A stretch of 64,000 nt of DNA from Acidimicrobiales bacterium (GCA_029263175.1 JAJCXZ010000063.1:1-64000), one strand, 5' to 3'; positions 17,352-25,907 are shown, counted from the stretch's first letter. A program made the numbers and translations. Notes: a model not told the origin generated them from the sequence alone.

Positions 17352-17404
17352 GCTCTTGGGTGAACAGTGCTCTTCGATCGAACAAGGCTCTTCGACCGAA
17401 CAAG
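17352..17404. repeat. Three 18-nt tandem repeat units upstream of a minus-strand gene
   Basis: GCTCTTCGATCGAACAAG (17369-17386) is followed directly by GCTCTTCGACCGAACAAG (17387-17404) and preceded by a degenerate copy (17352-17368). Each full unit is built around the near-palindrome TTCGA(T/C)CGAA. The position upstream of the 140-residue protein suggests an operator array. Confidence 0.6.
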
Positions 17405-17495
17405 GCTCCCGTCGGCCGATTGCCACCTGAACTTGAGCATTTGTGACCTCGATCAGCTGGGTCTGACGACCGACACAGGCGAGTAGGGTCGCTCC

Positions 17496-18155
17496 GTGAA
17501 GCACGACGCACGGGATCGCCGCAGATCTGCAGCAGTGGCCGGATTCACCGGCGATACCGCCACGGTGACCGCAGCGCTCGCAGACACCGATCACCGAGTC
17601 CGCGCCGCGGCACTCCGATCCTCGGATCGGTTGGCCAATCTCTCCGCCGAGATTCTCGGTGCCGCGCTCGCGGATCCGCATCCCGACGTTCGCATGGTGG
17701 CCCTCGAACTCGCTGCTTCCCGCGCCGACCCGCCTGTGGGGGCGTTGCTCGACGACGGCGATGTTCGCGTCATCGAGCAGGCTGCATGGGCATGCGGCGA
17801 GCGTCCCCACGATCCACCGACCACCCGAACGCTGGCCAACCTGGCCAAGTCCCACGACGACCCACTCGTGCGCGAAGCGGCTGTGGCAGCGCTTGGCGCG
17901 ATCGGCCACGTCGATGGCCTCCCCGCCATTCTCAGCGCGGCATCCGACAAGCCGGCCATTCGGCGCCGCGCCGTGCTCTCGCTGGCGGCCTTCGAGGGCC
18001 CCGAGGTCGATGCGGCCTGGGAACGCGCCCGAAACGACCGAGACCGTCAGGTCAGGGACGCCGTCGACGAGCTGCTCGGTCCTGCGACTCCAGACCGCTA
18101 CGACTTATCGTCATCGGTGAACGGCGTCAGTTCGCGGCTTCCACGCTTGCCTTGA
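17496..18155 (+). CDS. HEAT-repeat protein
   Basis: 219 residues from a GTG. At least five alpha-helical repeats of about 30 residues are visible, for example ALADTDHRVRAAALRSSDRL, ALADPHPDVRMVALELAA and DDPLVREAAVAALGAIGH. These are PBS-lyase/HEAT type, a scaffold for protein-protein contacts. No catalytic domain is attached. The last 29 bp overlap the convergent SRPBCC gene. Partner unknown. Confidence 0.8.
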   Translation: MKHDARDRRRSAAVAGFTGDTATVTAALADTDHRVRAAALRSSDRLANLSAEILGAALADPHPDVRMVALELAASRADPPVGALLDDGDVRVIEQAAWACGERPHDPPTTRTLANLAKSHDDPLVREAAVAALGAIGHVDGLPAILSAASDKPAIRRRAVLSLAAFEGPEVDAAWERARNDRDRQVRDAVDELLGPATPDRYDLSSSVNGVSSRLPRLP

Positions 18156-18600
18156 TTCTCGCCAGCGTGGCCTCAACAGCCCCGACCAGGTCCGTCGAGC
18201 GCCGAAAGATCGTCTCGTAGATGAACTTCTGGAACCCGGTGTACTGGGGATAGCGGAAGGACTCCAGGAGCCGTGTTCCCTCAGGGTGATCCGTGAATTC
18301 GTAGCGCCACACCGAATAGCCCTCGGCAATGAATTCGAACACCTCGCCGCGGACGCACTCCGTCACTTTGGACGTCGTCGTCCATTTCTTGATCGTGATC
18401 GGGCCGATCTTCGCCACGTTGTCGCCCTCGAACTCGGCATCGACCTCAGGCCCAGTGGCCGGTGGCACCCAGCGACCGGCCACACACTCGGGACTCCACT
18501 CACCCATCCGCGAGACATCCGCGACCGCGTCGAAGACGTCGGCCGGAGCAGCGCCGACGAGCACTGTGGCTGAACCCTCGACAGTGGCTGGATGGCTCAT
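18127..18600 (-). CDS. SRPBCC-fold (polyketide cyclase/START-like) protein
   Basis: 157 residues from the ATG at 18600 (MSHPATVEGSATVLV). The pattern fits the Bet v 1-like fold: an opening beta strand, APADVFDAVADVSRMGEWSPEC, beta strands across the middle (WRYEFTDHPEGTRLLESF) and a long C-terminal helix (ATLARIKASVEAAN). The fold binds hydrophobic ligands; the ligand is not inferable. The ATG lies 1 bp after the mreB stop (TGA-T-ATG), so it is the last gene of the moaE-mreB operon. Confidence 0.8.
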   Translation of the reverse strand: MSHPATVEGSATVLVGAAPADVFDAVADVSRMGEWSPECVAGRWVPPATGPEVDAEFEGDNVAKIGPITIKKWTTTSKVTECVRGEVFEFIAEGYSVWRYEFTDHPEGTRLLESFRYPQYTGFQKFIYETIFRRSTDLVGAVEATLARIKASVEAAN

Positions 18601-18601
18601 A

Positions 18602-19612
18602 TCATCGGCGCGATCTGCCGTCCATGAACATGGCCTGGACGGACTCATAGTGTTCGATCACCTTGCCGGCCCCAAGGACGACCGCCTCCAGCGGCGCCTT
18701 CACCAGCCGAACCTGCACATCTGATTCTTGCGACAGCCGCTTGTCCATCCCTTTCAACATCCCACCGCCACCGACCAGATGGATCCCTTGCACGATCAGG
18801 TCTTGGGCGAGCTCGGGCGGGGCCTGAGCCAGGCAACTCAGCACCGAGTCGACCATTGCTGCAACCGGCTCCTCGATGGCAGTCCGGATCTCCTCGGGGG
18901 TCAAGATCACCGTCTTCGGGAGGCCACTCATCAGTTCGCGGCCGCGGACCTCAGCGGAGACTTCGTCGTCGGTCGCCGCCGCCGACCCGAGCACGATCTT
19001 GATCTCTTCAGCAGTGCGCTCACCAACAGCGATGCCGTACTCGCGGCGCACGAAACCCTGAATGGAGTTGTCGATGTCGAAGGATCCGACCCGTACGGCT
19101 TCCAGCGCCACCACACCACCAAGCGATATCAACGCCGACTCCGTGGTGCCGCCGCCGATGTCGACCACCATGTTGCCCATCGGTTCGTTGATCGGAAGCT
19201 CAACACCGATAGCTGCGGCGACCGGCTGCTCGATCAGCCGCGCATCGGCCGCGCCGGCGCGCTTGGCTGCCTCGGTCACTGCCCGTCGTTCGACCGCGGT
19301 GATGGCGGACGGAACACAGATCACAACCCGGGGCCGATTCAGCCTGCTCACGCCGACCCGCTGCAGGAGCAGGCGAATCATGCGTTGGGTCACCTCGAAG
19401 TCGGTGATCGCTCCCTTGCGCAGGGGACGAACGGCAACGATGTACGACGGCGTACGGCCGATCATCTGCCACGCCTCGTGACCCATCGCAAGAACTTCGC
19501 CACTCCGACTATTGAGCGCGATGACTGACGGCTCGTTCAGGACAATGCCCTCACCTCGGGCGTAGACCAATGTGTTGGCCGTGCCGAGATCGATCGCAAG
19601 GTCGCGTGCCAG
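18602..19612 (-). CDS. mreB: MreB/Mbl actin-like protein, CTG start
   Basis: 336 residues. The actin-family motifs are complete: phosphate-1 loop DLAIDLGTANTLVYAR, phosphate-2 DIGGGTTESALI, and the nucleotide-binding GGGGMLKGMDK. MreB polymerises under the membrane and guides lateral wall synthesis. No ATG, GTG or TTG exists before the first motif; using the first TTG (19570) would delete the conserved DLGTANT loop. The CTG at 19612, read LARDLAIDLG, lies 8 nt after AGGAG and 2 nt after the stop of the upstream small gene, so coupled initiation at CTG is the best explanation. mreC and mreD are not adjacent. Confidence 0.9.
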   Translation of the reverse strand: MARDLAIDLGTANTLVYARGEGIVLNEPSVIALNSRSGEVLAMGHEAWQMIGRTPSYIVAVRPLRKGAITDFEVTQRMIRLLLQRVGVSRLNRPRVVICVPSAITAVERRAVTEAAKRAGAADARLIEQPVAAAIGVELPINEPMGNMVVDIGGGTTESALISLGGVVALEAVRVGSFDIDNSIQGFVRREYGIAVGERTAEEIKIVLGSAAATDDEVSAEVRGRELMSGLPKTVILTPEEIRTAIEEPVAAMVDSVLSCLAQAPPELAQDLIVQGIHLVGGGGMLKGMDKRLSQESDVQVRLVKAPLEAVVLGAGKVIEHYESVQAMFMDGRSRR

Positions 19613-19614
19613 GG

Positions 19615-19824
19615 TCAGCGCTCCTCAAGGGATGAAGGGTCGATGGGAACGATACCGCTCGACTGCACCTGGGGCGGGGTCCCCTCTCGCGGGGCGATGG
19701 CACGGAGCTGTTCGTTGAAATCAGGAACGTGTGGTCGACGGGCCTTCGAGATCAACCAGAGGATCACCGACCCCACCAGAGCCGCGAGGAGAGGGACCAC
19801 CAGGAAGGCCACTGCTGTGGTCAT
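19615..19824 (-). CDS. Small single-pass membrane protein upstream of mreB
   Basis: 69 residues. One transmembrane helix (about 4-26, FLVVPLLAALVGSVILWLI) is followed by a basic junction (SKARRP) and a short cytoplasmic tail. Its final codons (GAG GAG CGC TGA) contain the ribosome site for the CTG-started mreB 2 nt downstream. It follows moaE by 13 bp. Family not recognised; a membrane partner of MreB is possible but is inference from position only. Confidence 0.7.
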   Translation of the reverse strand: MTTAVAFLVVPLLAALVGSVILWLISKARRPHVPDFNEQLRAIAPREGTPPQVQSSGIVPIDPSSLEER

Positions 19825-19837
19825 CGCATGTCGCCCT

Positions 19838-20302
19838 TCACTCGCCGACTTCAGAAATGTGCTGGGACTCGAGCCCCCAAGACTCGCCGTCGTTCCAGGT
19901 CTCGCGTTTCCAGATCGGAACCGTCGCCTTCAGAGTGTCGATTCCGAACCGTGCCGCCTCGAAGGATTCGGGTCGATGAGGCGATGACACCGCCACGACA
20001 ACCGACGATTCGCCGACCGGCACCACCCCGGTGCGGTGCAGCAGCGCGATTCGGCCGAGGGTCGGCCACCGACGACGCATCTCCGCGCCGATCTCAGCCA
20101 GACGAGGCACAACGTGCTCTTCGTACGCTTCATACTCGAGTCGCTCGACGCCCTCGCGGCCTGGAGCGTGATCCCTGGCGGTGCCGCTGAAAACCACCAT
20201 TGCGCCACAGTTCGGACGGACCGCCCAATCGCCGGCCACACCAACTGGCAGCGGCTCATCGGTGAGTCCCAACCAGGTGTCGTCGGACGGGGGCGTGAGC
20301 AT
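19838..20302 (-). CDS. moaE: Molybdopterin synthase catalytic subunit MoaE
   Basis: 154 residues from the ATG at 20302, the usual MoaE length. Motifs include CGAMVVFSGTARDHAPG, VERLEYEAYEEHV, the catalytic-region RIALLHRTGVVPVGESSVVVAVSSPHR and ATVPIWKRE with the conserved lysine. MoaE with MoaD inserts dithiolene sulfurs into precursor Z to form molybdopterin. No moaD or other cofactor genes are beside it; instead it heads the mreB operon. Divergent from the pseudo-HtrA gene. Confidence 0.92.
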   Translation of the reverse strand: MLTPPSDDTWLGLTDEPLPVGVAGDWAVRPNCGAMVVFSGTARDHAPGREGVERLEYEAYEEHVVPRLAEIGAEMRRRWPTLGRIALLHRTGVVPVGESSVVVAVSSPHRPESFEAARFGIDTLKATVPIWKRETWNDGESWGLESQHISEVGE

Positions 20303-20344
20303 CCGAACAGCGTACGGGGGCCAGCCAAGGGCAGCACCGCGCCC

Positions 20345-20372
20345 CTCAGCGGAGGGGGCGCGCCCCGCTGAG
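20345..20372. promoter_or_regulatory. GC-rich inverted repeat in the moaE/pseudo-HtrA divergent region
   Basis: CTCAGC (20345-20350) pairs with GCTGAG (20367-20372) and encloses GGGGCGCGCCCC, itself a perfect palindrome. It ends 6 bp before the GTG of the rightward gene, so it may act as an operator or as a translation-limiting leader structure. Confidence 0.45.
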
Positions 20373-20378
20373 TGGTTT

Positions 20379-21551
20379 GTGTCAGTACTGTCGGGCAACG
20401 TGGCACTCGGGGAGTACGACGCGGAGGATTGGGCCACTGGCCGACCTCCCGCACCCGAAGACCGAACGTGGCGTCATCCGTCCGAGGTCGCATGGGAGGA
20501 ACGGCAGTCCGCGGCCCCCGGCCAGGACGGCGACGATTCTGGCGAATCCCGCCCCTACTTCGGCCCCCTCTGGGCGCTTGGAGGCGCACTCATCGTCGGG
20601 GCATTCTGGCTTGCATCCAGCGGCAACACCGGCGTCGAGATCGTCACCCAACGAATCGCAGCCACCCCAGTGGAGTCGGTCACCCCACGAGTGACCAGCG
20701 AGACCGACTGGCCGACAGAAGTGAGCCGCGCCGCTCGACCATCCACGGTGTTGATCCGCTCCGAGGCCGGCATGGAGACGCTCGCCGGTGCGGTCGCCGT
20801 ACGCGACGACGGCTACCTGATCACGAGCGGCCAAGCACTGAACGGCGGCACGAAGTTCCTGATCCACAGCACCGGCGGCGAGAGCAGCGAGGCGACTCTT
20901 GTCGGAACCGATCCGGTCACCGACATCTCGGTCCTCAAAACCACCACGTCGATCGCACCCGCGTTGATGGCGAGCGCACCTCCCGAGGATGGGGCGTCCG
21001 TGGCAATCCTTGACCCAACCGGCGGCGCCCAACGTCGCACCATCGAGTCGAGGGCTGCGGTCTCCACCAAGGCCGACGGTGAACACCTCATCGGCGTCCA
21101 CACGCTCAGCGATGGGTCGGGAGAATTTCCGCCCGGCTCGGTGGCCGTCGATGGCACCGGAGCCGTCGTGGGCATCGCAGTGGCGACCCAACCCGGCTCC
21201 CCTGCCGCCCTCGTCCCGATCGATGTCGCCGACGCCATCGCCACCGAGATCATCGCGAACGGGGTGATCACCCACGTCCGCATCGGCGTCACCGCGCGGG
21301 ACCCGAAGGGTGATGAGGTCGGCTCAGTCGTCACCGCGGTTGTACGCGACGGTCCAGCCGCGGTGGGGGGTGTGTTCCCCGCGGACGTGATCGTCGGTAT
21401 CGGCGATCATGACATCACATCAATGGCGGAGATGGTTTCGGTACTTCGGACGTACGAGCCCGGCGATGCAGTCGAGATCACGGTGAAACGAGACGGCGAG
21501 CACATCGCGTGTCCGGTCGTGCTCGGCTCCGACGCCTACGACGGTGCCTGA
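20379..21551 (+). CDS. Membrane PDZ protein with a degenerate HtrA-like protease domain
   Basis: 390 residues from the GTG at 20379. A short cytoplasmic N-terminus (APEDRTWRHPSEV) and one transmembrane helix (about 62-84) lead to an S1C-type fold and a C-terminal PDZ domain (DGPAAVGGVFPADVIVGIGDHDI). The HtrA Asp is present (DPVTDISVLK). The His position reads ITSGQAL instead of TNxHVV, and the GNSGGP serine loop is replaced by EFPPGSVAVDG. It is therefore probably a non-proteolytic envelope sensor or scaffold. The start codon choice is moderate. Confidence 0.75.
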   Translation: MSVLSGNVALGEYDAEDWATGRPPAPEDRTWRHPSEVAWEERQSAAPGQDGDDSGESRPYFGPLWALGGALIVGAFWLASSGNTGVEIVTQRIAATPVESVTPRVTSETDWPTEVSRAARPSTVLIRSEAGMETLAGAVAVRDDGYLITSGQALNGGTKFLIHSTGGESSEATLVGTDPVTDISVLKTTTSIAPALMASAPPEDGASVAILDPTGGAQRRTIESRAAVSTKADGEHLIGVHTLSDGSGEFPPGSVAVDGTGAVVGIAVATQPGSPAALVPIDVADAIATEIIANGVITHVRIGVTARDPKGDEVGSVVTAVVRDGPAAVGGVFPADVIVGIGDHDITSMAEMVSVLRTYEPGDAVEITVKRDGEHIACPVVLGSDAYDGA

Positions 21552-21578
21552 GAGCCCGCGCCGGGTAGGCATTGGGCA

Positions 21579-22625
21579 TCAGGACTGCGGACCACGACGC
21601 AACCGGCGGACGAGGAATCCGATTCCGACCACGGTGAGTACGACAGCAATGCCGGCCACCGCGAGCGCCAACTCCTGCTGCTTGCGAGCCGGGAGACGAT
21701 CGAGCGGTCCCGGATGGTGCGACACGACCCACGCCTCCTCGTTTGTCCATCGTGGTTGCCAACCGAGTTCTCGCATTCGATCGTTGGCCACAACCCATGA
21801 ATGCGATGTGTAGGGAACGATCCCGGGAGGAATCGGAGAGAATCCGGCCCTCCAGCGGAACGCCGCGATCAACCTGGCCGCCACGGCGGGCACCCGGACG
21901 CGAGCCCGCGGGCCCTCGAGATCATGGAGTGCGTCGGGCGGGATCCACCCATCCGGAGCCACGTTCACCACTCCATCGAAGTTGCATTCGACCACGGTGA
22001 CGATGGCCGCGGCGAGATCATCGACGTGGAGGTATTGAACCGGTGGGTCGCCCTCGGCCGCGATTCCGATTCGGGCGGTGTGCAGGACTCGGGCCAGCTG
22101 ACCGAGATGATCCTCGGCGACGACTGCCGTGGGCCGCAGGACCGCGGCCGCGGCCTCGCGACCGGCAGCCCACTCCAGCGTCGCGTTCTCGACGTCGCTG
22201 CGGAGCACCGCCCAGCTGAAATCCGGGTTTGGACGAGTCGCCGCGTCTTCGGTGATCGGGACCGGATTGCCCACCCACGCTCCGTAGACCATGGCCGTCG
22301 AAAGAGAGACGACCTGGGCTACGCCTGTCTCCGAGGCGGCATCGAGGACTCGGCGCAGAATCGCCATCTCGAGCGCTTCTACGGCGTCGTCGATCTCACC
22401 GGGCGTCACTGTTGTGGCCAGGTGTACGACGGCATCGATTCCGGCGAACGCGGAAACGAGATCAGCCGATGTCAGATCAAGCCGCTTCGTTTCGACGGCC
22501 GGCGGGGCATCGAGTTCGACGCGATCGATGGCGAGTACATCACAGCCGGACAGCTCGGCGAGCAAGCCCACGACGCGTGTACCGATCGATCCGGCTGCTC
22601 CGGTCACGACGACGCGACGGGTCAT
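21579..22625 (-). CDS. NAD-dependent epimerase/dehydratase with C-terminal membrane anchor
   Basis: 348 residues from the ATG at 22625, preceded by AAGGGGG. The extended SDR pattern is clear: VVVTGAAGSIGTRVVGLL for NAD binding, AVVHLATTVTP and LSTAMVYGAW. The usual catalytic YxxxK appears altered: SWAVLRSDVENATLEW occupies that region and has no Tyr-x3-Lys. A C-terminal hydrophobic helix (about 320-342) with basic tail RRLRRG anchors it. Substrate unknown; loss of the Tyr-Lys pair suggests an NAD(P)-binding or atypical function. Confidence 0.75.
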   Translation of the reverse strand: MTRRVVVTGAAGSIGTRVVGLLAELSGCDVLAIDRVELDAPPAVETKRLDLTSADLVSAFAGIDAVVHLATTVTPGEIDDAVEALEMAILRRVLDAASETGVAQVVSLSTAMVYGAWVGNPVPITEDAATRPNPDFSWAVLRSDVENATLEWAAGREAAAAVLRPTAVVAEDHLGQLARVLHTARIGIAAEGDPPVQYLHVDDLAAAIVTVVECNFDGVVNVAPDGWIPPDALHDLEGPRARVRVPAVAARLIAAFRWRAGFSPIPPGIVPYTSHSWVVANDRMRELGWQPRWTNEEAWVVSHHPGPLDRLPARKQQELALAVAGIAVVLTVVGIGFLVRRLRRGPQS

Positions 22626-22702
22626 GCCCACACCCCCTTCGCTCGGATTCGAGGAGGAGGGCCGCCGGGAATTGTCGAGATCACCCATCTACGATGCCTC
22701 GT

Positions 22703-23893
22703 ATGACCGACGGACCGCTACCCGACGATCCTTTTGGGGGCGTGCCGTTCCTCGGCGAGCTCATGCGCATGATGCAGGGCGCCGGGTCCGGCGGGTCCGA
22801 TTCCGCCCGCCAGCTTGCACGTTCGATAGCCAACGACGGACAGACCGAACCCAACATCGACCCCTCGGATCGCATCGCGGTTGAACAGCTCGTGCGGGTG
22901 GCAGAGCTGCAGGTCGCCCAGGTCACAGACCTTCCGGTGGCACGAAGCGGTGCCCTTCAGGTCGATGTCTTCAATCGTTCACAGTGGGCCGATCGCACCG
23001 TCAGCGACTACAAGGACCTGTTCGCCGCACTCTCTGAATCCATGGCTGCGGGGATGAGCGCCCCCGACGACATTCCGAGCAGCGATCCGATGTCTTCGAT
23101 GCTCGAAGGTCTGAGCAAGATGATCGGCCCGATGATGCTCAGCATGACCACGGGCTCGATGGTTGGCAGTATCGCCCAGCGTGCGCTCGGTGGCTACGAG
23201 CTGCCGGTCCCGCGACCCGCCGACCAGCCGCTGTTGATCCTGGTGCGCAATGTCGACACCTTCGGCGACGACTGGTCACTCAACCGCGACGACCTCCGCC
23301 TGTGGATCTGCCTACACGAGGTCGCTCACCACGCCGTGCTCGGGGTACCGCACGTGCGGGCTCGATTGGACGATCTCCTGATCCGCCACGCCCATGCGTT
23401 CGAGAGCAACCCCGACGCACTGCAGCAGCAGCTCGGATCCGTTGACCTCTCCGGCGGGCCCGAGGGCCTGGCCGAGCTCCAATCGATGATGTCTGACCCT
23501 GAAGCAGTACTCGGCGCGGTTCGATCACCCGCCCAAGCCGCACTTCAGCCCGAGCTCACCGCGCTCATCGCTGCCATCACGGGGTATGTGGATCACGTCA
23601 TGGACACCATCGGCGCCACACTGATCGGGTCCTACGGCATGCTCACCGAGGCGCTGCGTCGCCGTCGCGTCGAGGCGAATACAAACGATCGGTTCGTTGA
23701 ACGGATTCTCGGTCTCGAGCTCGATGCCGCCCAGTACGACCGGGGCGCCACATTCGCGGCAGGAGTCGTCGAGCGGGCCGGCATGGACGGGCTGAGCCGC
23801 CTCTGGTCTGACCCGGCCCACATTCCGACGCCGACAGAAGTCGACGCTCCCGGACTCTGGCTGGCCCGAATCGATCTGCCGGGCGGGGCCTAA
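22703..23893 (+). CDS. Zinc-dependent metalloprotease of the DUF2342 (F420-associated zincin) family
   Basis: 396 residues from the ATG at 22703 (another ATG at 22694 is possible). The zincin helix LHEVAHHAVLGVPHVR carries HEVAHH, the HExxH-type metal site. The N-terminal GGVPFLGELMRMMQG and the central PMMLSMTTGSMVGSIAQRALGGYELPVPR are typical of DUF2342 proteins, often called F420-biosynthesis-associated because they co-occur with F420 genes. The substrate has not been established for the family. Its stop overlaps the convergent MFS gene stop (CTAA, 23890-23893). Confidence 0.88.
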   Translation: MTDGPLPDDPFGGVPFLGELMRMMQGAGSGGSDSARQLARSIANDGQTEPNIDPSDRIAVEQLVRVAELQVAQVTDLPVARSGALQVDVFNRSQWADRTVSDYKDLFAALSESMAAGMSAPDDIPSSDPMSSMLEGLSKMIGPMMLSMTTGSMVGSIAQRALGGYELPVPRPADQPLLILVRNVDTFGDDWSLNRDDLRLWICLHEVAHHAVLGVPHVRARLDDLLIRHAHAFESNPDALQQQLGSVDLSGGPEGLAELQSMMSDPEAVLGAVRSPAQAALQPELTALIAAITGYVDHVMDTIGATLIGSYGMLTEALRRRRVEANTNDRFVERILGLELDAAQYDRGATFAAGVVERAGMDGLSRLWSDPAHIPTPTEVDAPGLWLARIDLPGGA

Positions 23894-25455
23894 CTGCTCG
23901 ACGGCCCGCGATCGTCGTGCGATTTCTCCGCGTCGGGCGGCCGCTCGACATGCACACCCTCGACTGACGAAACGATGGGGGCGGCTGCGTCCCAACCTCC
24001 GGCCCACTCCGAGGTGCCGGCCGGTGCCTGCGGTTGTGATGGGCGAAGATCGTCGTCGGTGAACTCCTCGAATTCAACGGCTGGTTCTTCGTCCGTTTGG
24101 GCGCCGACGGCTGATCCGGGCGGTTCGGTCGATGTCTGATTCGGGCGCCAGGACAACATCGAGCGGCCGGGACGACCCAGCACATATGACACGATGGCAA
24201 ACCCGGAGGCCGCAGCAACTCCAAAGCCGCCCACAACGATGTTCAGGGGAATGATCGCGGGGAAGAACGCTCCGAGTACCCATGCGAACTGGAACCGCGC
24301 CTCGAAACGAGCGAACGAACGGCCGTAATTGGCATCGGGCGCGGCCCGCTGAACCAGCGAGTCGAATGCCAGCTTCCCGGTCGAAGCACCGGATGCGATG
24401 GCGAACGACAACACGGTGGCGCCAGAGAGATTCCCCGTGAATGCGGCAAAGAGTGCGGCCGCGAATACGACAGCCAGTGCCGTGACCAGCATCCGTTCCT
24501 CAGGGATGCGCTGGCGCACTGCCGGCGCGATCTTCGCCCCAACGAGGGCCCCGATTCCAGCGGCGACCAACACCACGCCGAAATGCCAGGCCGGTGCGGC
24601 CGGGTCGCCGGCGATATCGATGTTGCGAGCCGAGGCCGTGGCGCCGCCGGCCGCCGATCCGAGGGTGCTGACGTCCAATCCGTCCTTTCCCCCGCGGAAT
24701 TCGAATGCGAGCAGGAAGGTGACGAAGCCCACGAGTCCGCGCAGGATCGCCGTGGCCGAGGCTGCCAGCAACACCGCGGTGTCGCGCAGCTCTTCTCGCT
24801 CCAGCGCGGCGGTGGGCTCAGCGGCAACCACGATCGGCGCAGTCTGAAACGCCATCACGGTTGTGACGACGAACCCGCACATCGCAATGGCGGCCGAGTA
24901 GCTCGACCCACCGATTAAGGAGAACACCCCTGCAACGCATGCACCGGCGATGCCCGAGACCGCGCTTATCAGGGCGAGCCGACTGTTGGCCGACACAAGA
25001 TCTTGGTCGGTGCGAACCAGTTCGGGAACGACGGCACTCTTGGCGACGGAGTAACCCTTCTGGAGCACGAGCAGGGCGAACGCCTCGGGGAACAGCCACA
25101 GCGTGCCAACGTCGCCGATCATGAAGAAGGCGACCACGGCCCGGCCCACGGCCGTGGCGATGATCATCATCCGTCGGCCCCCTCGGGCGCGGTCGATGAC
25201 CGGCCCGATCAGCGGCGCCACGATGGCGAAGGGGGCCATGGTGAGGAGCAGATAGAGGGCGACGCGCCCGCGTGAATCGTCCGGACTGATCGAGAAGAAC
25301 ACGCTGCCGGCGAGCGTTACCGCGACCGCCGCATCGGACGCGGCGCCGAATGCATGCACTCGAGCGAGGCGCATGAACGGTGAGACAACGAACGCGCCCG
25401 CGCCCCGCTGCTCCGGGCTCGGTGGTCGAAGTGGGCGCCAGCCTTCAGCAGTCAC
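23890..25455 (-). CDS. MFS-type multi-pass transporter
   Basis: 521 residues from the GTG at 25455, which overlaps the Nudix stop (GTGA). About 11-12 hydrophobic segments are visible (for example VALYLLLTMAPFAIVAPLIGPVID, AVGRAVVAFFMIGDV and GVVLVAAGIGALVGA), with the MFS-like loop GPVIDRARGGRRMMI between helices 2 and 3. The last about 90 residues are hydrophilic and acidic. The family resembles actinobacterial permeases of unknown substrate. It is the last gene of the ppk cluster. Confidence 0.8.
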   Translation of the reverse strand: MTAEGWRPLRPPSPEQRGAGAFVVSPFMRLARVHAFGAASDAAVAVTLAGSVFFSISPDDSRGRVALYLLLTMAPFAIVAPLIGPVIDRARGGRRMMIIATAVGRAVVAFFMIGDVGTLWLFPEAFALLVLQKGYSVAKSAVVPELVRTDQDLVSANSRLALISAVSGIAGACVAGVFSLIGGSSYSAAIAMCGFVVTTVMAFQTAPIVVAAEPTAALEREELRDTAVLLAASATAILRGLVGFVTFLLAFEFRGGKDGLDVSTLGSAAGGATASARNIDIAGDPAAPAWHFGVVLVAAGIGALVGAKIAPAVRQRIPEERMLVTALAVVFAAALFAAFTGNLSGATVLSFAIASGASTGKLAFDSLVQRAAPDANYGRSFARFEARFQFAWVLGAFFPAIIPLNIVVGGFGVAAASGFAIVSYVLGRPGRSMLSWRPNQTSTEPPGSAVGAQTDEEPAVEFEEFTDDDLRPSQPQAPAGTSEWAGGWDAAAPIVSSVEGVHVERPPDAEKSHDDRGPSSS

Positions 25456-25907
25456 GGGCGCATCGTAGAACGGAATCGCTCGACGTCTACTCCGCTCAGC
25501 AGGGCGCGGTCGTGGGCGTAGGTCAGGATTGCGGCGGCTGACGCCAGATCGAACCAACCCACACCGTCAACCTCGTCGTTTGGCACGAACGCGCCCGAGT
25601 CGACCGTCATCGTCCAATAGACGACACCCTTGTTGCGATCCCTGGCGTCACGGTAGAAGACGGGCTCCAGGCGGTCATGGGTGCTGCAGGCCATACCCGT
25701 CTCCTCGGACACCTCTCGGAGGGCACAACAACGCAGGGTCTCGTCCTCAGCGAGCTTGCCTTTCGGAAAGGACCAGTCCTGGTGGTCGGGCCGGTGGACG
25801 AGCAGGACCTCCAGCTCGTCGCCAACAAGACGGCCGATCACGCCACCCGCGGCCCAGACCTCGATGTCGGGATGGTCAGCCGGTAGCTGATCGGTGGCCC
25901 TAGGCAC
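25452..25907 (-). CDS. Nudix hydrolase (MutT1-like)
   Basis: 151 residues from a GTG that overlaps the last 8 bases of ppk. The Nudix box is complete (GKLAEDETLRCCALREVSEETGM, matching Gx5Ex7REUxEExGU), preceded by DWSFPKGK. In mycobacteria mutT1 is also next to ppk1, and MutT1 hydrolyses oxidised nucleotides and dinucleoside polyphosphates. Here the extra phosphoglycerate-mutase-like domain of MutT1 is absent. Substrate inferred from context only. Confidence 0.88.
   Translation of the reverse strand: MPRATDQLPADHPDIEVWAAGGVIGRLVGDELEVLLVHRPDHQDWSFPKGKLAEDETLRCCALREVSEETGMACSTHDRLEPVFYRDARDRNKGVVYWTMTVDSGAFVPNDEVDGVGWFDLASAAAILTYAHDRALLSGVDVERFRSTMRP

Noticed and set aside
5522-23893. Stop-to-stop overlaps at 5522-5525 (CTAG) and 23890-23893 (CTAA)
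   Set aside because: Four-base convergent overlaps are common in compact genomes and need no special explanation.
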